Notes: generated by a model not told the origin, from the sequence alone. A stretch of 15,617 bases of DNA from Alphaproteobacteria bacterium UBA3307 (GCA_002361365.1 DEST01000101.1:1-15617); one strand, 5' to 3'. Shown: positions 1-8,513, counted from the first letter of the stretch. A program made the numbers and translations.

Positions 1-568
1 TCAGATAATAAGTCAGACCCTGACCTAAGGAATGCGCCTCGGTGGCAATATATTTGGTAATAATACTCATCAATGCAAGTGCGACGACTGCCGGCAAAGT
101 ATAAACGGCGACGGCATTAGAAACTTTGCCGCTGAACATTTGCCAATAACAAAAACTGAAACCGCATAAAATCAGTACCAAAGTTATTACCACATCGCCG
201 AGAGCAAGCAATTCTAAAAATTTTTTCGGAGTTAAAAACCACCAAGCAAAGGTTGTCAATAAAACCGTTACAGCCATAAAACGCGAGGTCGGGCCGGCAC
301 CGAATCTGGCTGAAGCAAAAAAAATGTGCGAATCGTAAATTCCGATGCATAAACCTTGCACAATCAGCAACAGCCAATAATGCCATTCGGTAGGAATGCT
401 AAAAAAAGGCAACAAGGGCAAAAACAATGCACAAATTCCAAATCCGCGCCAAATGCCAAGTACATAGCCATTTAGTTTATAATGCTGATTAAACAGCATA
501 TAAACTGCCGTAAAAAAGCCGTATATTAAACCGTTGATTACCCATAACATAAGCCCAAAATAATGCAT
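1..568 (-). CDS. Multi-pass inner-membrane protein, 5' part only (DMT/EamA-like?)
   Basis: The minus strand is open from an ATG at 568-566 to the left edge, giving 189 codons with no stop, so the gene is cut by the window. The product starts MHYFGLMLWVING and has about six hydrophobic segments, near residues 5-27, 37-58, 63-85, 93-112, 118-142 and 150-173, separated by short polar loops. It has no signal peptide and should be an integral inner-membrane protein. The spacing of short helices resembles drug/metabolite-transporter (EamA) proteins, but I see no diagnostic motif, so this is a weak fold guess. An in-frame TGA lies 12 bases upstream of the ATG. No good Shine-Dalgarno is visible, and an ATG six codons further in (550-548) is an alternative start. 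It is transcribed divergently from the next gene. Confidence 0.6.
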   Translation of the reverse strand, partial: MHYFGLMLWVINGLIYGFFTAVYMLFNQHYKLNGYVLGIWRGFGICALFLPLLPFFSIPTEWHYWLLLIVQGLCIGIYDSHIFFASARFGAGPTSRFMAVTVLLTTFAWWFLTPKKFLELLALGDVVITLVLILCGFSFCYWQMFSGKVSNAVAVYTLPAVVALALMSIITKYIATEAHSLGQGLTYYL

Positions 569-613
569 GTTATCAATTTTTCAAGCAGTGGTAAAGTTTT
601 TTGCAGCGCATTA

Positions 614-642
614 TTGACAAATACTGTAAAACAGTGTATAAA
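614..642 (+). promoter_or_regulatory. Consensus sigma70-type promoter with a palindrome in the spacer
   Basis: TTGACA (614-619) and TATAAA (637-642) are separated by 17 bp, a near-perfect match to a housekeeping promoter. Transcription would start near 649. That excludes the upstream ATG codons at 563 and 644 as starts of the following gene. The spacer contains the perfect inverted repeat ACTGT-AAA-ACAGT (623-635), which is placed where a bound repressor would block RNA polymerase. Confidence 0.72.
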
Positions 643-694
643 AATGGGGTTAATGTTTATTATCAATAGTATTATTTTCAAAAAAACAGCATTT

Positions 695-1465
695 ATGAAA
701 CAAACAGAAATTGATGTTACCGGTTTGTCGTTGAAAGAGTATCGCAACAAGTTCGGCAAAGATGTTTCAGTCGGTGTGTTGCGGCGTGCATACGCGTATT
801 CTAAAAACGGACATTTACCGCAAAATGCGATTGCAACAGCTTCCGTTATTTATGCTGAACCATTTAAACAACGTGATTTGGCAGAACATGGCTTTATGGC
901 AGAAAAGGCGCTCAATACGGTTACTATTTGGAATGTGTTGACAGAAACATCAACCGCGCAACGTGCACTTTTGGAAGGTGAATGGGATTTTCATAATCGT
1001 CATAGATGTATAGCTCGTCTGGGAGAAAATTATGAATGCACATTGCGAACCACGCTGGAGTTTACGAGCGATTTGGTATTCGGTGTGTATGAGCATCGGC
1101 ATCGCTTTGTGGCGGTTGTCAGCTTGGAGCAAAATCCCGAATTGGTGCTCAGTGTAGCTAAGCTGAAGCAGATGGCATATAATTTGGCAAAGAATGCTTT
1201 GGCGCACTATCCGGAATATCTGGCTAAAAAACAGAATCGTGAACGGAATATTTCACGGGGCAAAAAGAATGTTGCCGAGTTGCCGGAGTTTAGGAAGTTT
1301 TTGCTCGAGCAACCCCTGCGCTTTGTTGATGGAACCAACGATGAGAACAGTATATTCTACAATCCGAAAGGTGCTGTTACCATCAATGCCTATATCAGCC
1401 AACAAAGTGAGCAACTGCACCAGAAGTTGAGCATTGCCAGCGTTGATGTGTTTGGTAATTTTTAA
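695..1465 (+). CDS. Hypothetical protein, 256 aa
   Basis: I do not recognise this protein. The open frame begins at 563, but the promoter at 614-642 puts the transcript start near 649, so I choose the ATG at 695 (MKQTEIDVTGLSL). The ATG at 653 is possible but would be almost leaderless. No strong Shine-Dalgarno precedes either. The product has no signal peptide and no long hydrophobic segment, so it is probably cytoplasmic. A mixed alpha/beta N-terminal two thirds is followed by a very basic stretch (AKKQNRERNISRGKKN, about residues 178-193) that could contact nucleic acid. The C-terminal 60 residues are polar. It is a monocistronic unit with its own promoter and a strong terminator directly after the stop codon. 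Only existence as a gene is well supported; function is unknown. Confidence 0.75.
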   Translation: MKQTEIDVTGLSLKEYRNKFGKDVSVGVLRRAYAYSKNGHLPQNAIATASVIYAEPFKQRDLAEHGFMAEKALNTVTIWNVLTETSTAQRALLEGEWDFHNRHRCIARLGENYECTLRTTLEFTSDLVFGVYEHRHRFVAVVSLEQNPELVLSVAKLKQMAYNLAKNALAHYPEYLAKKQNRERNISRGKKNVAELPEFRKFLLEQPLRFVDGTNDENSIFYNPKGAVTINAYISQQSEQLHQKLSIASVDVFGNF

Positions 1466-1477
1466 TGTCAGTATTTT

Positions 1478-1519
1478 ATCCCTGTCGGACCTTTATGGTC
1501 TGGCGGGGATAGTTTTTTT
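1478..1519 (+). terminator. Strong intrinsic terminator
   Basis: A 14-bp stem (1478-1491 with 1497-1510, including G-U pairs) closes a TTTAT loop and is followed by a run of seven T (1513-1519). It ends the transcript of the 256-aa gene and insulates cca from read-through. Confidence 0.9.
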
Positions 1520-1523
1520 AGGC

Positions 1524-1552
1524 TTTTCATTTGCTGAAATTTATGATATATT
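1524..1552 (+). promoter_or_regulatory. Probable extended -10 promoter of cca
   Basis: A TATATT hexamer (1547-1552) is preceded by TG one base upstream (1544-1545), which makes an extended -10. A moderate -35, TTTTCA, lies at 1524-1529 with 17-bp spacing. It sits between the preceding terminator and cca and would give a leader of roughly 15 nt, just enough to include the ribosome binding site. Confidence 0.45.
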
Positions 1553-1573
1553 CTTATTAAAATGAGGAACAAA

Positions 1574-2794
1574 ATGAAAATATATTTGGTAGGCGGTGCG
1601 GTTCGTGATATGGTTTTGGAAAAGCCTCCGCATGACTTGGATTACGTTGTGTTTGGGACAACGCCTGAAGAAATGTCGGCGCGCGGCTTTGAACGCGTCG
1701 GCAAGGATTTTCCGGTGTTTCTACACCCTCAGACGCGTGATGAATACGCACTTGCTCGTAAAGAAATAAAAACAGGTAATAAACATACTGATTTTAAATT
1801 CATTTTCAGTCCTGATGTGACACCTCAAGAGGATATGCAACGCCGTGATTTTACATGCAATGCACTGATGTATGATGCCGAAAATGAAAAAATTGTCGAT
1901 TTGGTCGGCGGTATCGATGATATTAAACAACACATAATACGTCACGTTAATACAGAGCATTTTATCGAGGACCCGTTGCGTGTTTTGCGGATGTGTCGTT
2001 TTGCCGCTAAGCTTGATTTCGAGATTGCTCCCGAAACAATGAAATTGGCACAAGATATGACACGAACAGGTATGCTTAGTCATCTGACACCGGAACGTAT
2101 TTGGAAAGAATTTGAAGCAGCACTGAATACACAACATTTCGATAAATTTATTTTAACGATGCGCGAGTGTGGCGCGCTTAAAACAGTTCTGCCGGAAGTT
2201 CATAAACTTTGGGATACACCGGAACGTACGGATTATCACCCCGAGGGGAATTCCGGCGCACATACAATATTGGTTTTACGGCAAGGATATAATTTGTCAC
2301 CGAAAATTAAATTTGCGCTTTTGCTGCATGATATCGGTAAAATTGATACGCCGAAAGATATTTTGCCGCGCCATATCGGGCATGATGTGGCCGGTTTGCC
2401 ACGGATTGAAACAATCTGTAACCGTTTGAAAGTACCGCATAAATATCGTGATTTTGCGTTGCTTGTGGCGAAAAATCATATGAAATTTCATTGTGCGCCG
2501 CAAATGCGCAACCATAAATTTGTGACTTTTTTGGAAGAATTAACAGATAATTTCCGCGATGGCAAGCAAATGATTGATTTTATGCGTGCTTGCAAATGTG
2601 ATTCGTTTGGACGCGGCAGTGTATATGCGACAGATGAAAATGCAGAAATTTTTGCGGCGGCGCGCCGTTGCTTGCATAATTTTCGTATTCAGCGTGATAT
2701 CAAAGCTGTTGATATGCCGAATTTCGACAAGTTGACTAAGGATAAGACTTTTCGGCAGAAATTTATGGAATTTCGCGCTAAGCGGATTTGTTAA
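1574..2794 (+). CDS. cca: CCA-adding enzyme (multifunctional tRNA nucleotidyltransferase with HD domain)
   Basis: This enzyme adds or repairs the 3'-terminal CCA of tRNAs in the cytoplasm, using CTP and ATP. The N-terminus MKIYLVGGAVRD is nearly that of the E. coli enzyme. The GG-x-V-R-D nucleotide-binding motif is at residues 7-12 and the metal-binding D-L-D at 21-23. The RRDFTCNALMYD class II motif is near residues 87-98, and the RFAAKLDF region follows. An HD phosphohydrolase domain is present, with LLLHDIGK (H252, D253), and in this family it carries 2',3'-cyclic phosphodiesterase and phosphatase activities. At 406 aa it matches the usual length of about 410. I chose ATG 1574 over the in-frame ATG at 1562 because GAGGA (1564-1568) is correctly spaced from it and the conserved N-terminus begins there. 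It stands alone between a terminator and the next promoter. Confidence 0.95.
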   Translation: MKIYLVGGAVRDMVLEKPPHDLDYVVFGTTPEEMSARGFERVGKDFPVFLHPQTRDEYALARKEIKTGNKHTDFKFIFSPDVTPQEDMQRRDFTCNALMYDAENEKIVDLVGGIDDIKQHIIRHVNTEHFIEDPLRVLRMCRFAAKLDFEIAPETMKLAQDMTRTGMLSHLTPERIWKEFEAALNTQHFDKFILTMRECGALKTVLPEVHKLWDTPERTDYHPEGNSGAHTILVLRQGYNLSPKIKFALLLHDIGKIDTPKDILPRHIGHDVAGLPRIETICNRLKVPHKYRDFALLVAKNHMKFHCAPQMRNHKFVTFLEELTDNFRDGKQMIDFMRACKCDSFGRGSVYATDENAEIFAAARRCLHNFRIQRDIKAVDMPNFDKLTKDKTFRQKFMEFRAKRIC

Positions 2795-2836
2795 TTTCTC
2801 AAGCATTCCAGTAAATTTGTGGGCTTATAGCAGAAC

Positions 2837-2865
2837 TTGACGAATGAAAATTTTTGATATATACT
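2837..2865 (+). promoter_or_regulatory. Strong sigma70-type promoter of the flavin reductase operon
   Basis: TTGACG (2837-2842) and TATACT (2860-2865) are separated by 17 bp. The first gene starts 31 bp downstream of the -10, with AGAGGAG (2886-2892) as ribosome binding site. Confidence 0.75.
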
Positions 2866-2895
2866 GCCGCATATTGCTGATTTCAAGAGGAGAAA

Positions 2896-3510
2896 ATGGC
2901 CAAAACTTGTTGGAAAGCGGGAACTTTATTGGCACCGGTGCCGCCGGCGTTGATTTCTTGCGGAACTATGGATAAGCCAAATGTTATGACCGCAGCGTGG
3001 ACCGGGATTGTGTGTACCGAGCCGACGTTGGTGTATGTTTCTATCAGGCCGAGCCGATATAGTAATGAACTGATTCGCCAAACCGGAGAGTTTGTAATAA
3101 ATATACCGACAGTGGCATTGGCTAAGGCTGTTGATTTATGCGGTGTTAAAAGCGGACGTAATGCCAATAAATTTGAACTGGCCGGTATCACTGCTGAGAA
3201 ATGCCATAATATCAGTGCACCGCAAATAGCCGAAAGTCCGATTTCTTTGGAATGCAGGGTGAAGAATATTACTGCATACGGCACGCACGATATGTTTTTG
3301 GCTGAAGTCCTTGCCGTCAATGTTGATGAAACTTATATAAATGCCAAGCAAGCACTTGATTTGCAAAAAGCCGGATTGTTGGCCTATGCGCACGGTTTTT
3401 ATTATGCATTAGGGCATAAAATCGGCAAATTCGGTTGGTCAGTTGAAAAAAAGTCAACCAAACGTAAAAGGATTGTAAGGCAAAAACAGGTAAAAATCAA
3501 TAGCAGGTGA
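2896..3510 (+). CDS. Flavin reductase-like FMN-binding protein (DIM6/NTAB family)
   Basis: This is a 204-aa soluble protein of the flavin-reductase-like split-barrel family, whose members bind FMN and usually reduce flavins with NAD(P)H or act as small flavoproteins. The family pattern is seen in PPALISCGTMDKPNVMTAAW (residues 16-35), in the later T-E-P-x-L-V-Y-V-S-I-R-P segment, and in S-x-E-L-I-R-Q-T-G-E-F-V-I-N-I-P; these line the FMN pocket in relatives. The last 20 residues are very basic (KKSTKRKRIVRQKQ), an extension beyond the core fold. The start is supported by AGAGGAG 3 bases upstream of the ATG and by the upstream promoter. It forms an operon with the N-formylglutamate amidohydrolase-family gene, which begins 2 nt after its stop. 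The physiological substrate cannot be told from sequence. Confidence 0.85.
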   Translation: MAKTCWKAGTLLAPVPPALISCGTMDKPNVMTAAWTGIVCTEPTLVYVSIRPSRYSNELIRQTGEFVINIPTVALAKAVDLCGVKSGRNANKFELAGITAEKCHNISAPQIAESPISLECRVKNITAYGTHDMFLAEVLAVNVDETYINAKQALDLQKAGLLAYAHGFYYALGHKIGKFGWSVEKKSTKRKRIVRQKQVKINSR

Positions 3511-3512
3511 AT

Positions 3513-4391
3513 ATGGAAAATAAACATTCTGATATCAAAATCGATTATTCCAAAATTAAGGTTTTTGAGGATTATAATGCCGAAAAGCCGACGTTTCCTT
3601 TGGTGCTGTCTATTCCACACAGCGGAACGTATTTTCCACCGGAGTTTGTGCAACAAACAACGTGTAATGTTGAAACAATGCGGCATAATGAGGATTTGTT
3701 AGTAGATGAATTGTTGCAAAAAGCTGTTGATTTTGGAATTCCCAGCATAAAGATGCTTGTCAGTAGGGTGTTTGTGGATATGAATCGGGACCGTTTGGAA
3801 TTGGATCCGACAATGTTTTATAATTACCCTAAAGAACAAGATGTTATGTTTGACAAACATTGTCGCGTGGGGCTTGGCGTGGTACATCGTATCAACTATT
3901 TGAGGCAACCGTTGTATAAGGGACTTTTGGATTATGATGAAGTTCAATTGCGGCTAAAAAAAGTATATGATGTTTATCATAATCGTTTGCAAAAAATAAT
4001 AGCAAAATGTGTAAAAAAATTCGGTTTTTGTTTGGTACTTGATTGTCATTCTATGCCGTCAAAAATCTGCTCGATTATTGATGACCGCTCGGGAATAGAT
4101 ATTTGTTTGGGAAATTTATTCAGTCAAAGCTGTCCGCCAGAAATGAGTGATTTTTTTGCCGGTCAATTTTGGAGCAAGAATTATAATGTTGAATTTAATT
4201 GTCCGTATTCCGGCGCGTTTATAACTTTTAATTATTGTCAACCAAAACAAAAAATATATACCTTACAGCTTGAAATAAACCGTGCGCTCTATGCCGATGA
4301 AGAAAAGTTGATGAAAAATGCTGATTTTGCTACGGTAGCTGATGATGTTGGCAGCGCCGTAATCAGCTTGGCACAAAGTTTGGTTCGCTGA
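3513..4391 (+). CDS. N-formylglutamate amidohydrolase family protein
   Basis: This 292-aa cytoplasmic zinc-hydrolase-type protein belongs to the N-formylglutamate amidohydrolase family, which releases formate from N-formyl-L-glutamate at the end of one histidine-degradation route. Family landmarks are IPHSGTYFPPEF (PHSG at residues 35-38), the R-x-F-V-D-M-N-R-D segment, DCHSMP at 177-182 and LEINRALY near the C-terminus. The H and D/E residues in these motifs are the expected metal ligands. An in-frame GTG at 3507 overlaps the upstream gene, but AGG at 3505-3507 is well placed for ATG 3513, so I use that start. Translation is probably coupled to the flavin reductase gene. No other hut genes are nearby, so the real substrate may be a different formyl- or acyl-amino acid. 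Confidence 0.88.
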   Translation: MENKHSDIKIDYSKIKVFEDYNAEKPTFPLVLSIPHSGTYFPPEFVQQTTCNVETMRHNEDLLVDELLQKAVDFGIPSIKMLVSRVFVDMNRDRLELDPTMFYNYPKEQDVMFDKHCRVGLGVVHRINYLRQPLYKGLLDYDEVQLRLKKVYDVYHNRLQKIIAKCVKKFGFCLVLDCHSMPSKICSIIDDRSGIDICLGNLFSQSCPPEMSDFFAGQFWSKNYNVEFNCPYSGAFITFNYCQPKQKIYTLQLEINRALYADEEKLMKNADFATVADDVGSAVISLAQSLVR

Positions 4392-4416
4392 ATAGTAAAA
4401 TTAAAATATCGGCAAT

Positions 4417-4458
4417 AAAAAGAGTGCCGCAAAACAAAATCTCCGCGACACTTTTTTA
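4417..4458. terminator. Bidirectional terminator between convergent genes
   Basis: The stem AGTGCCGC (4423-4430) pairs with GCGACACT (4445-4452) with one mismatch. It is preceded by an A-run and followed by a T-run, so it can end transcripts from both sides: the operon from the left and tolC from the right. Confidence 0.75.
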
Positions 4459-4483
4459 TACTGTAATTATCAAACGTCTCAAC

Positions 4484-5842
4484 TTATTCATCAATAGAAA
4501 GGCTGAGCCATTTGCCGCGAGTGTTAAGGTAATTGGCTTCGGCATCATAATGCTTTACTTTTAGTCCGAGCTTTTGTGCCGTAAGTTTGCCCATAGATTG
4601 CATAAGTTGCAGGCCGGAAACGTAATAATCGTGTCGTGCCTTAACTTCATTTACCTGAGATTGCAGCAAAGTTTGGTATGCGTTCAAAACATCGAGTACT
4701 GTACGATTGCCGAGAGCTTCTTCTTTTTGGGTACCCTCTAAAGCAATAGCAGAAGCCTTGACTTGTTCGCCGATAGATGCAATATTTGATTTGCTGGTTT
4801 GCATCAGTGCCCAATTTGCTGTGACGCCTGAAACAACGCCGCGTTCTGCTTCTTGTAAAGCTTCACGTGCCGCTTGACGTTGATATTTGCTTTTGCGAAT
4901 ATTGGCGCGAGTAGCACCGCCGGCATATAAAGGCATACTCATATTTAGTGTATATTCCGTGTTATGTGTAGACGGGTCGCGTCCGCTGAAGGTGGAGATT
5001 TTGCTGCGGCCGCTGGTTGCCGTAAATGCAACTTCCGGCAGCAAAGCTCCTTCTTTACTTTTTACGTTATATTTTGCTGCGCGTAAGGCTCTTTTAGCTG
5101 CATTGAGCGAATAATTATTTTCTATGGCATAAGACATTGCTTCTTTTTCTTGCGTTGGAAATAATCTATCCAAATTCTGCGGGAAAGCTACATTTTGTGG
5201 CAGGTTTCCGACAATGCGATGATAAAAATCGCGTGAAATCGCCAAATTCCCTTCTGCCGAAACCACATCAGACTGTGCCTGAGCATAACTGGCACGAGAT
5301 TGTGCCACATCGGTACGCGTTACTTCGCCAACGTTAAAACGGGCGAGAGTTTCATCAAGTTGCTTTTTTAAAAGATGTTCGTTGTTTTTTTGCAATTTAA
5401 CAATAGCTTCGTCGCGTACAACATCTAAATAAGCTGTAGAGGCATCAAGCAATACGGCTTGTTCTACCGCATACAAATTATCAATTCCGGCTTTGGCGTA
5501 TTGGTCGGCAGCTTTAACCCCATGATAGGTTTGACCGCCACTGAAAATCGACTGTTTTATCGTGCCGCTGTAGCCTTTGGCATAACCATCGTGAGTAGGA
5601 GTACCTGTGGTGTGTGAATGACTATCGGTATAATTTGCGCCTACACTAATCGTCGGACGAAATCCGGAGCGAGCCAAAGCCGCGTCTTCGTTAGTTGCAC
5701 CGCTGGTGGCACGCTGCCCATGCAAAGTCGGATTTGTATTATATGCCGCACTCATTGCTTCAAAAATAGTTTCTGCTTGTGCCGGCAAACATAAAAGCAT
5801 ACCGGCTGCAACAATTATCAATTTTTTATTTATGTCGTTCAT
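4484..5842 (-). CDS. tolC: TolC family outer-membrane efflux/secretion channel
   Basis: The 452-aa product is a TolC-type trimeric channel-tunnel, the outer-membrane exit duct used by tripartite efflux pumps and type I secretion. Residues 1-23 are a Sec signal peptide with a lysine-containing n-region, a hydrophobic core and the cleavage site AQA|ET. The mature start TIFEAMSAAYNTNPTL is typical of the family. Two repeated OEP halves follow, roughly residues 27-215 and 235-430. Each has the long heptad-rich helices and short strand pairs (QSIFSGGQT and MPLYAGGATR) that form the coiled-coil tunnel and beta-barrel. The C-terminal GLKVKHYDAEANY segment is also typical. The start is supported by a purine-rich AGAGAAAGAG just upstream. 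No membrane-fusion protein or pump gene is adjacent, so it probably serves several partners encoded elsewhere. Confidence 0.92.
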   Translation of the reverse strand: MNDINKKLIIVAAGMLLCLPAQAETIFEAMSAAYNTNPTLHGQRATSGATNEDAALARSGFRPTISVGANYTDSHSHTTGTPTHDGYAKGYSGTIKQSIFSGGQTYHGVKAADQYAKAGIDNLYAVEQAVLLDASTAYLDVVRDEAIVKLQKNNEHLLKKQLDETLARFNVGEVTRTDVAQSRASYAQAQSDVVSAEGNLAISRDFYHRIVGNLPQNVAFPQNLDRLFPTQEKEAMSYAIENNYSLNAAKRALRAAKYNVKSKEGALLPEVAFTATSGRSKISTFSGRDPSTHNTEYTLNMSMPLYAGGATRANIRKSKYQRQAAREALQEAERGVVSGVTANWALMQTSKSNIASIGEQVKASAIALEGTQKEEALGNRTVLDVLNAYQTLLQSQVNEVKARHDYYVSGLQLMQSMGKLTAQKLGLKVKHYDAEANYLNTRGKWLSLSIDE

Positions 5843-5862
5843 TTTATTACTCTTTCTCTTAG

Positions 5863-5892
5863 ATTTTATTTGCTTATAAAACCGATTTTCAA
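5863..5892 (-). promoter_or_regulatory. Probable tolC promoter
   Basis: On the minus strand TTGAAA (5892-5887) and TAAAAT (5868-5863) are separated by 18 bp, ending about 20 bp before the tolC start. A weak dyad, GATAA-N8-TTATC (5903-5920), lies between this and the glgP promoter and could bind a regulator of either gene. Confidence 0.45.
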
Positions 5893-5920
5893 AAAAATAA
5901 ATGATAAGTTAAAAGTTATC

Positions 5921-5948
5921 TTCAATTTATAAATTATAGTGCTATATT
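5921..5948 (+). promoter_or_regulatory. Possible glgP promoter
   Basis: TTCAAT (5921-5926) and TATATT (5943-5948) have 16-bp spacing in the A+T-rich divergent region. The hexamers are only moderate matches. It would give a leader of about 70 nt before the GTG start of glgP. Confidence 0.35.
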
Positions 5949-6027
5949 GTTAAGCAAATTTCAATCAATTTCGAATATATGTCGGTATAAAACAGTATGT
6001 AAAAAATCAAATCATAGGAGACAGATT

Positions 6028-8490
6028 GTGAAAGAAAAAAAGAATATGCTAAGCGAAATCGATTATGCCAGATTAAAGCTTTCCATTGAACATTATATTA
6101 AGTATTTTATAGGCAAACGCACTTGTGAAATCACCAAAGAAGAGGCTTTTACGGTAATTGCCTATGCCGTGCGAGAATTCGCTATGGATAAAATGTACGA
6201 AACAATTGCTCGCTATAATCAGGTAGGAACTAAGCGTATTTATTATCTTTCCATAGAATATTTAATCGGGCGTTCGCTTGAAAATAATATGTATAATTTA
6301 GGTATTTATGATTTGCTCAAAGAGGTAAGAATAGATGGTTGGCCGGATTTAACGCTACAAGAAATTTTTGATGCCGAATATGACCCCGCACTCGGAAACG
6401 GCGGATTGGGACGTTTGGCTGCAGATTATCTGGACTCTATGGCTTCTCTCGGCATTCCGGGATTTGGTTATGGTATTAACTATCAATTCGGTTTATTTAA
6501 GCAAAAGTTTGAAAATGGATATCAGGTTGAACAAGCCGATAGTTGGTTGGAAGAAAATTCTCCGTGGCAATTTGCTCGCTATGACCGTACGGTTACAATT
6601 CCGATTGGCGGACATGTGGAAATGTATAATAAACCAAATGGTAAAATCGGCTATATTTGGGCGGATACGCATCGGCTGTATGGAGTGCCATATGATTTTC
6701 CGATTGTTGGTTTTGATGGTAAATCGGTAAATTATTTGCGCCTGTTTTCAGCCAAAACAGATGAGGAATTGGACTTAAATATTTTTAATAACGGCGGATA
6801 TATGGAAGCCGTGCGGGATAAAATTCGTACCGAAACCATTTCAAAAGTATTATACCCGTCTGATAATGTTATTTCCGGCAAAGAATTGCGTTTGACGCAA
6901 CAATATTTCTTTGTTTCGTGTGCTATTCAGGATATTATTCGCCGCTTTATGGAAAAGAGTAATGATTTCAGTAAACTTCCGGATTATGTATGTATTCAGC
7001 TCAATGATACACATCCGGCATTGGCCATTGTTGAAATGATGCGGCAACTCTTAGATGTTTATAATCAAGAATGGGAAGATTCGTGGAATATTGTTACCAA
7101 AGTATTTGCTTATACCAATCATACCCTCTTGCCGGAGGCGTTGGAAAAATGGCCAAGCAGTATAATCGGACGAATTTTGCCGCGCCACTTGCAAATAATT
7201 TATGAAATCAATCGACGATTTATGGAATTTGCCCGCTTACGCTTTGGAGACAATGCATACAAACTCGGCAAAGTGGCAATTGTCGACGGCGAAGGCGACA
7301 ATCAGGTTATCAGAATGGCTAATCTATCAATAGTCGGTTCATTTTCCGTCAATGGAGTGGCAAAGTTACACTCAGAGTTGGTAAAAACATCGTTGGTGCC
7401 GGAATTTTATGAGTTGTGGCCGGAAAAGTTTACTAATGTTACTAACGGAATTACTCCGCGGCGTTGGCTTGTACACGCCAACAATGCTTTAGCAAAGCTG
7501 ATTCGTGATAAAATAGGACGTGATTGGGTAACTAACCTTAATTTGCTTCGTAAATTGGAACAATATGTTGATGACAAGGATTTTATCAAAAAATTCCGAG
7601 AAATAAAGCTCGAAAATAAACATCGTTTGGTGCAAAATGTATATAAAGCCACGCGTATTATGGTGAATCCGGACAGTATGTATATTGTACACGCCAAGCG
7701 CATTCACGAATATAAACGTCAGTTGATGACTATTTTGCAAGTTATCGGCGATTATTTGGCACTGATTAACGACCGAGTACGGCCGAGTGTCCCTAAAACT
7801 TATATTTTTGCCGGCAAAGCGGCACCATCTTATACGTTTGCGAAGTTGGTGATAAAGCTGATAAATAATGCGGCGCAAGTAATAAATAATGATAGCCGAG
7901 TTGATGATTTGCTCAAAGTTGTGTTTATTCCGGACTACAAGGTATCGGTGGCTGAATATTTGATTCCGGCCGCAGATTTGAGCTGTCAGGTTTCTACCGC
8001 AGGTTTCGAAGCATCAGGCACCAGCAATATGAAATTTGCACTAAATGGTGCATTGACTCTGGGAACTTTGGATGGCGCCAATATTGAAATTAGGGAGGCA
8101 GTAGGGGCAGAAAACTTTTATTTGTTCGGTTTGACGGAAGAAGAAATTCGTAAACGCAGAATGTCTTATAACCCGCGTGAGATTTATGAAAATTCGGAAT
8201 ATGTAAAACGTATTCTGAATGCTGTAAATTCAGCAATGTTTGCCGATGCCAATTATCCGCAGCAGTTTACACCGATTTTTGATGCACTGCTTAATAATGA
8301 TTATTATTTTGTGTTGGCGGATTTGGAAGATTTTAACAACACAATTCATCGGGCGGAGAAAGAATATAAAAATAAAGATTTGTGGGCGAAAAAAGCATTG
8401 CTTAATGTGGCACGAATCGGCTATTTTTCAAGCGACCGCTCAGTAATGGAATATGCAGAGAATATTTGGCATGTCAAACCGGTGGAATAA
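6028..8490 (+). CDS. glgP: Glycogen phosphorylase
   Basis: This PLP-dependent cytoplasmic enzyme releases glucose-1-phosphate from the non-reducing ends of alpha-1,4-glucans. The frame is open from 5947, but I choose GTG 6028 because AGGAG (6016-6020) lies exactly 7 nt before it and the resulting 820 aa matches bacterial GlgP/MalP (about 800-815). Family signatures are the N-terminal GNGGLGRLAADYLDSMASLG, the QLNDTHPALAIVEMMRQL region, N-V-T-N-G-I-T-P-R-R-W, and the PLP site EASGTSNMKFALNGALTLGT with the cofactor lysine at residue 669. Both GT35 halves are intact. It is not clustered with glgA, glgB, glgC or glgX in this window and is divergent from tolC. Glycogen and maltodextrin phosphorylases cannot be separated with certainty from sequence alone. 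Confidence 0.95.
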   Translation: MKEKKNMLSEIDYARLKLSIEHYIKYFIGKRTCEITKEEAFTVIAYAVREFAMDKMYETIARYNQVGTKRIYYLSIEYLIGRSLENNMYNLGIYDLLKEVRIDGWPDLTLQEIFDAEYDPALGNGGLGRLAADYLDSMASLGIPGFGYGINYQFGLFKQKFENGYQVEQADSWLEENSPWQFARYDRTVTIPIGGHVEMYNKPNGKIGYIWADTHRLYGVPYDFPIVGFDGKSVNYLRLFSAKTDEELDLNIFNNGGYMEAVRDKIRTETISKVLYPSDNVISGKELRLTQQYFFVSCAIQDIIRRFMEKSNDFSKLPDYVCIQLNDTHPALAIVEMMRQLLDVYNQEWEDSWNIVTKVFAYTNHTLLPEALEKWPSSIIGRILPRHLQIIYEINRRFMEFARLRFGDNAYKLGKVAIVDGEGDNQVIRMANLSIVGSFSVNGVAKLHSELVKTSLVPEFYELWPEKFTNVTNGITPRRWLVHANNALAKLIRDKIGRDWVTNLNLLRKLEQYVDDKDFIKKFREIKLENKHRLVQNVYKATRIMVNPDSMYIVHAKRIHEYKRQLMTILQVIGDYLALINDRVRPSVPKTYIFAGKAAPSYTFAKLVIKLINNAAQVINNDSRVDDLLKVVFIPDYKVSVAEYLIPAADLSCQVSTAGFEASGTSNMKFALNGALTLGTLDGANIEIREAVGAENFYLFGLTEEEIRKRRMSYNPREIYENSEYVKRILNAVNSAMFADANYPQQFTPIFDALLNNDYYFVLADLEDFNNTIHRAEKEYKNKDLWAKKALLNVARIGYFSSDRSVMEYAENIWHVKPVE

Positions 8491-8513
8491 TTTCTGCCTT
8501 ATCGAAAAATTAC

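Noticed and set aside
538..759. Minus-strand frame of 73 codons overlapping the left membrane gene and the plus-strand promoter
   Set aside because: It crosses the consensus promoter at 614-642 and ends inside the membrane-protein gene in another frame. The membrane frame continues to the window edge and is far more protein-like.
5903..5920. Dyad GATAA-N8-TTATC between tolC and glgP as a defined operator
   Set aside because: Five-base arms in such A+T-rich sequence occur easily by chance. It is mentioned only under the promoter entry.
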